A DNA stretch of 24,591 nucleotides from CAZGZD01 sp964530005 (GTDB lineage: Bacteria > Patescibacteriota > Microgenomatia > UBA1406 > GWC2-37-13): positions 1 to 24,591 of the forward strand of contig CAZGZD010000014.1 in NCBI GenBank assembly GCA_964530005.1, in the 5' to 3' direction. A program made the position numbers and the translations under genes. Under the pieces are notes generated by a model that saw nothing but the letters and a program-made list of their open reading frames with translations, did not search any database and was not told the DNA's origin. Below are positions 23,398-24,591 of this stretch, one piece after another (within the stretch, counting starts at the first letter, position 1; each line of letters opens with the position of its first letter).

Positions 23398-24489
23398 ATG
23401 ACAAAGCAAAAACTACCCAAAACACTCAAAGAGGTCCTTAAACAAGGAGAAGAGGATGGATTCATAGTCCAGGATGATATTCTTCTTGTCTATCCTGAGC
23501 CTGAAAAGCATGTCGATGAAATAGACGATTTTTTCACTGAGGCACTTGCGTTGGGAATTGATATTTTTGAGACGGTGTCTAATAAGGAAGAGGAAGATGT
23601 AAAAAAGACCGCAGAGGAGATCGAGCGCGAGATCGCACATCTTATCTCCACTCGCCAAGGTGAGTCGCTTGATCCGATCAAGAAGTATCTCAAGGAGATC
23701 GGCAAGACTCCACTTCTTAAATTCGAGCAAGAGATAGAGCTTGCCAAGCGCTACGAGAAAGATGATATGGAGGCCAAAGAGATGCTTACCAAGGCCAATT
23801 TGCGTCTTGTGGTCTCAATTGCTAAGAAATATTTGGGTCGTCGCCTCTCTTTTCTTGACCTTATTCAAGAGGGGAATAAGGGACTTATTCGAGGAGTGGA
23901 AAAGTACGATTGGCGCCGTGGGTACAAATTCTCAACGTATGCTACCTGGTGGATCAGGCAGGCCATAACCCGTGCAATTGCCGATCAGTCGCGTACGATC
24001 CGAATACCTGTTCACATGGTGGATCAGATTAATCGCTTCTATAAGACTCAGCGGCGAATGACGCAGAAGCTTGGTCGTGAGCCAAAGACCAAGGAGATTG
24101 CCAAAGAGATGGAGCTTACAGTCGAGCAGGTGGAGAACCTGATGCGTATATCTCAGCAGCCCAAGTCTCTCTCCACACCAATTGGTGATGATAAGGAGAC
24201 GACTCTTGAACAGTTTGTCACAGATCAGAATGAGCCAAGTTTGTACGACAAGGTATCTCGCGAACTCCTCAAAGACGCCCTCAATGGCGTACTGGACACA
24301 CTCTCACCCCGCGAGCGCAAAGTGCTGATGATGCGCTTTGGCCTTGAGGATTCCAAGCCCAAGACACTTGAAGAGGTAGGGCAGGAGTTCAAGGTCACCC
24401 GTGAGCGAATCCGTCAGATTGAGGCCAAGGCTATCCGCAAGCTCAAGCACCCCACCCGCGCCCGCAAGCTCCGTGATTTTCTCGAATAA
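23398..24489 (+). CDS. rpoD: Primary RNA polymerase sigma factor (sigma-70/RpoD)
   Basis: Housekeeping sigma factor, 363 aa from ATG 23398, similar in length to B. subtilis SigA. The N-terminal part (about 7-55, including EEDGFIVQDDILLVYPE) resembles a short region 1.1. Region 1.2 is DPIKKYLKEIGKTPLL (92-107). Region 2 has NLRLVVSIAKKY and LIQEGNKGLIRGVEKYDWRRGYKFSTYATWWIRQAITRA-type residues near 134-193, including the Tyr/Trp residues that melt the -10 element. Region 4.2 is VTRERIRQIEAKAIRKL. An in-frame GTG at 23386 would add four residues; neither start has an SD. It lies 17 bp after dnaG and is likely cotranscribed. The predicted promoters in this window fit recognition by such a factor. 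Confidence 0.96.
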   Translation: MTKQKLPKTLKEVLKQGEEDGFIVQDDILLVYPEPEKHVDEIDDFFTEALALGIDIFETVSNKEEEDVKKTAEEIEREIAHLISTRQGESLDPIKKYLKEIGKTPLLKFEQEIELAKRYEKDDMEAKEMLTKANLRLVVSIAKKYLGRRLSFLDLIQEGNKGLIRGVEKYDWRRGYKFSTYATWWIRQAITRAIADQSRTIRIPVHMVDQINRFYKTQRRMTQKLGREPKTKEIAKEMELTVEQVENLMRISQQPKSLSTPIGDDKETTLEQFVTDQNEPSLYDKVSRELLKDALNGVLDTLSPRERKVLMMRFGLEDSKPKTLEEVGQEFKVTRERIRQIEAKAIRKLKHPTRARKLRDFLE

Positions 24490-24591
24490 ATAATATAAGA
24501 GTTCGAGTCCAGTTGGTCCCGCACAACAGCATAGTTGGGAATTCCAAAATGCTTTATCGCTCGGTATCTTTTGATCGAAAAAAGGAGTATA
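24490..24591. other. Non-coding end of window downstream of rpoD
   Basis: No gene can be supported here. A block at 24501-24522, starting GTTCGAGTCC, resembles the T-loop and 3' half of a tRNA, but there is no matching 5' half and the T-stem does not pair. TTGGGAATTCCAA (24535-24547) is a weak palindrome with a 4-bp stem. No clear terminator follows rpoD. Confidence 0.5.

Noticed and set aside
24497..24524. Complete tRNA gene after rpoD
   Set aside because: Only the T-loop-like part is present; the five T-stem bases do not pair beyond one position and there are no D-arm, anticodon or acceptor 5' sequences upstream, where rpoD lies.

Overview
The window is a gene-dense stretch of bacterial chromosome, probably from a Patescibacteria/CPR organism, most likely a Microgenomates-type lineage. 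That assignment is inference. It rests on compact gene packing, a small envelope gene set (FtsEX, coiled-coil M23, CAP, VanZ and lamin-tail proteins), a PilM-LytR_C fusion, almost no Shine-Dalgarno sequences, and diverged informational proteins. Stops are standard: UGA ends several ORFs in ATGA overlaps and an RF2 gene is present, so UGA is not recoded.

Layout. (1) Positions 38-1179, plus strand: an AT-rich HAD-family gene and endonuclease III. (2) 1198-11442, minus strand: a core expression operon, rpoB-rpoC-rpsL-rpsG-fusA, convergent with nth. It has a good promoter just upstream and a terminator-like hairpin in the rpoB leader. rpoC runs 86 bp into rpsL in another frame. rplJL is not upstream and tuf is not downstream. 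(3) 11450-21483, minus strand: a long, tightly packed run read toward rpoB. Its order is PilM-like/LytR_C fusion, prfB, small membrane protein, ftsE, ftsX, M23 peptidase, lamin-tail surface protein, VanZ-like protein, CAP protein, small membrane protein, sugar nucleotidyltransferase, and a DUF948/YtxH pair. (4) 21605-24489, plus strand: dnaG and the primary sigma factor gene rpoD, divergent from the PilM-like gene across a 121-bp promoter region.

How the genes work together. Region 2 makes core RNA polymerase, two 30S proteins and EF-G; region 4 makes primase and the housekeeping sigma factor. The middle of region 3 looks like a division and envelope module: FtsEX would gate a coiled-coil M23 hydrolase at the septum, and the neighbouring genes encode membrane-anchored extracellular proteins.

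The most notable observation is that the M23 domain appears circularly permuted. The HLH half precedes the HxxxD half, and the protein stops just after the strand that normally joins them. Other points: resistance-like residues in both RpoB (rifampicin region) and S12 (K56R), an endonuclease III with only two of four Fe-S cysteines, a possible attenuator before rpoB, and near-leaderless divergent promoters. No rRNA, complete tRNA, CRISPR array or insertion sequence was seen. No gene-free stretch exceeds 150 bp.
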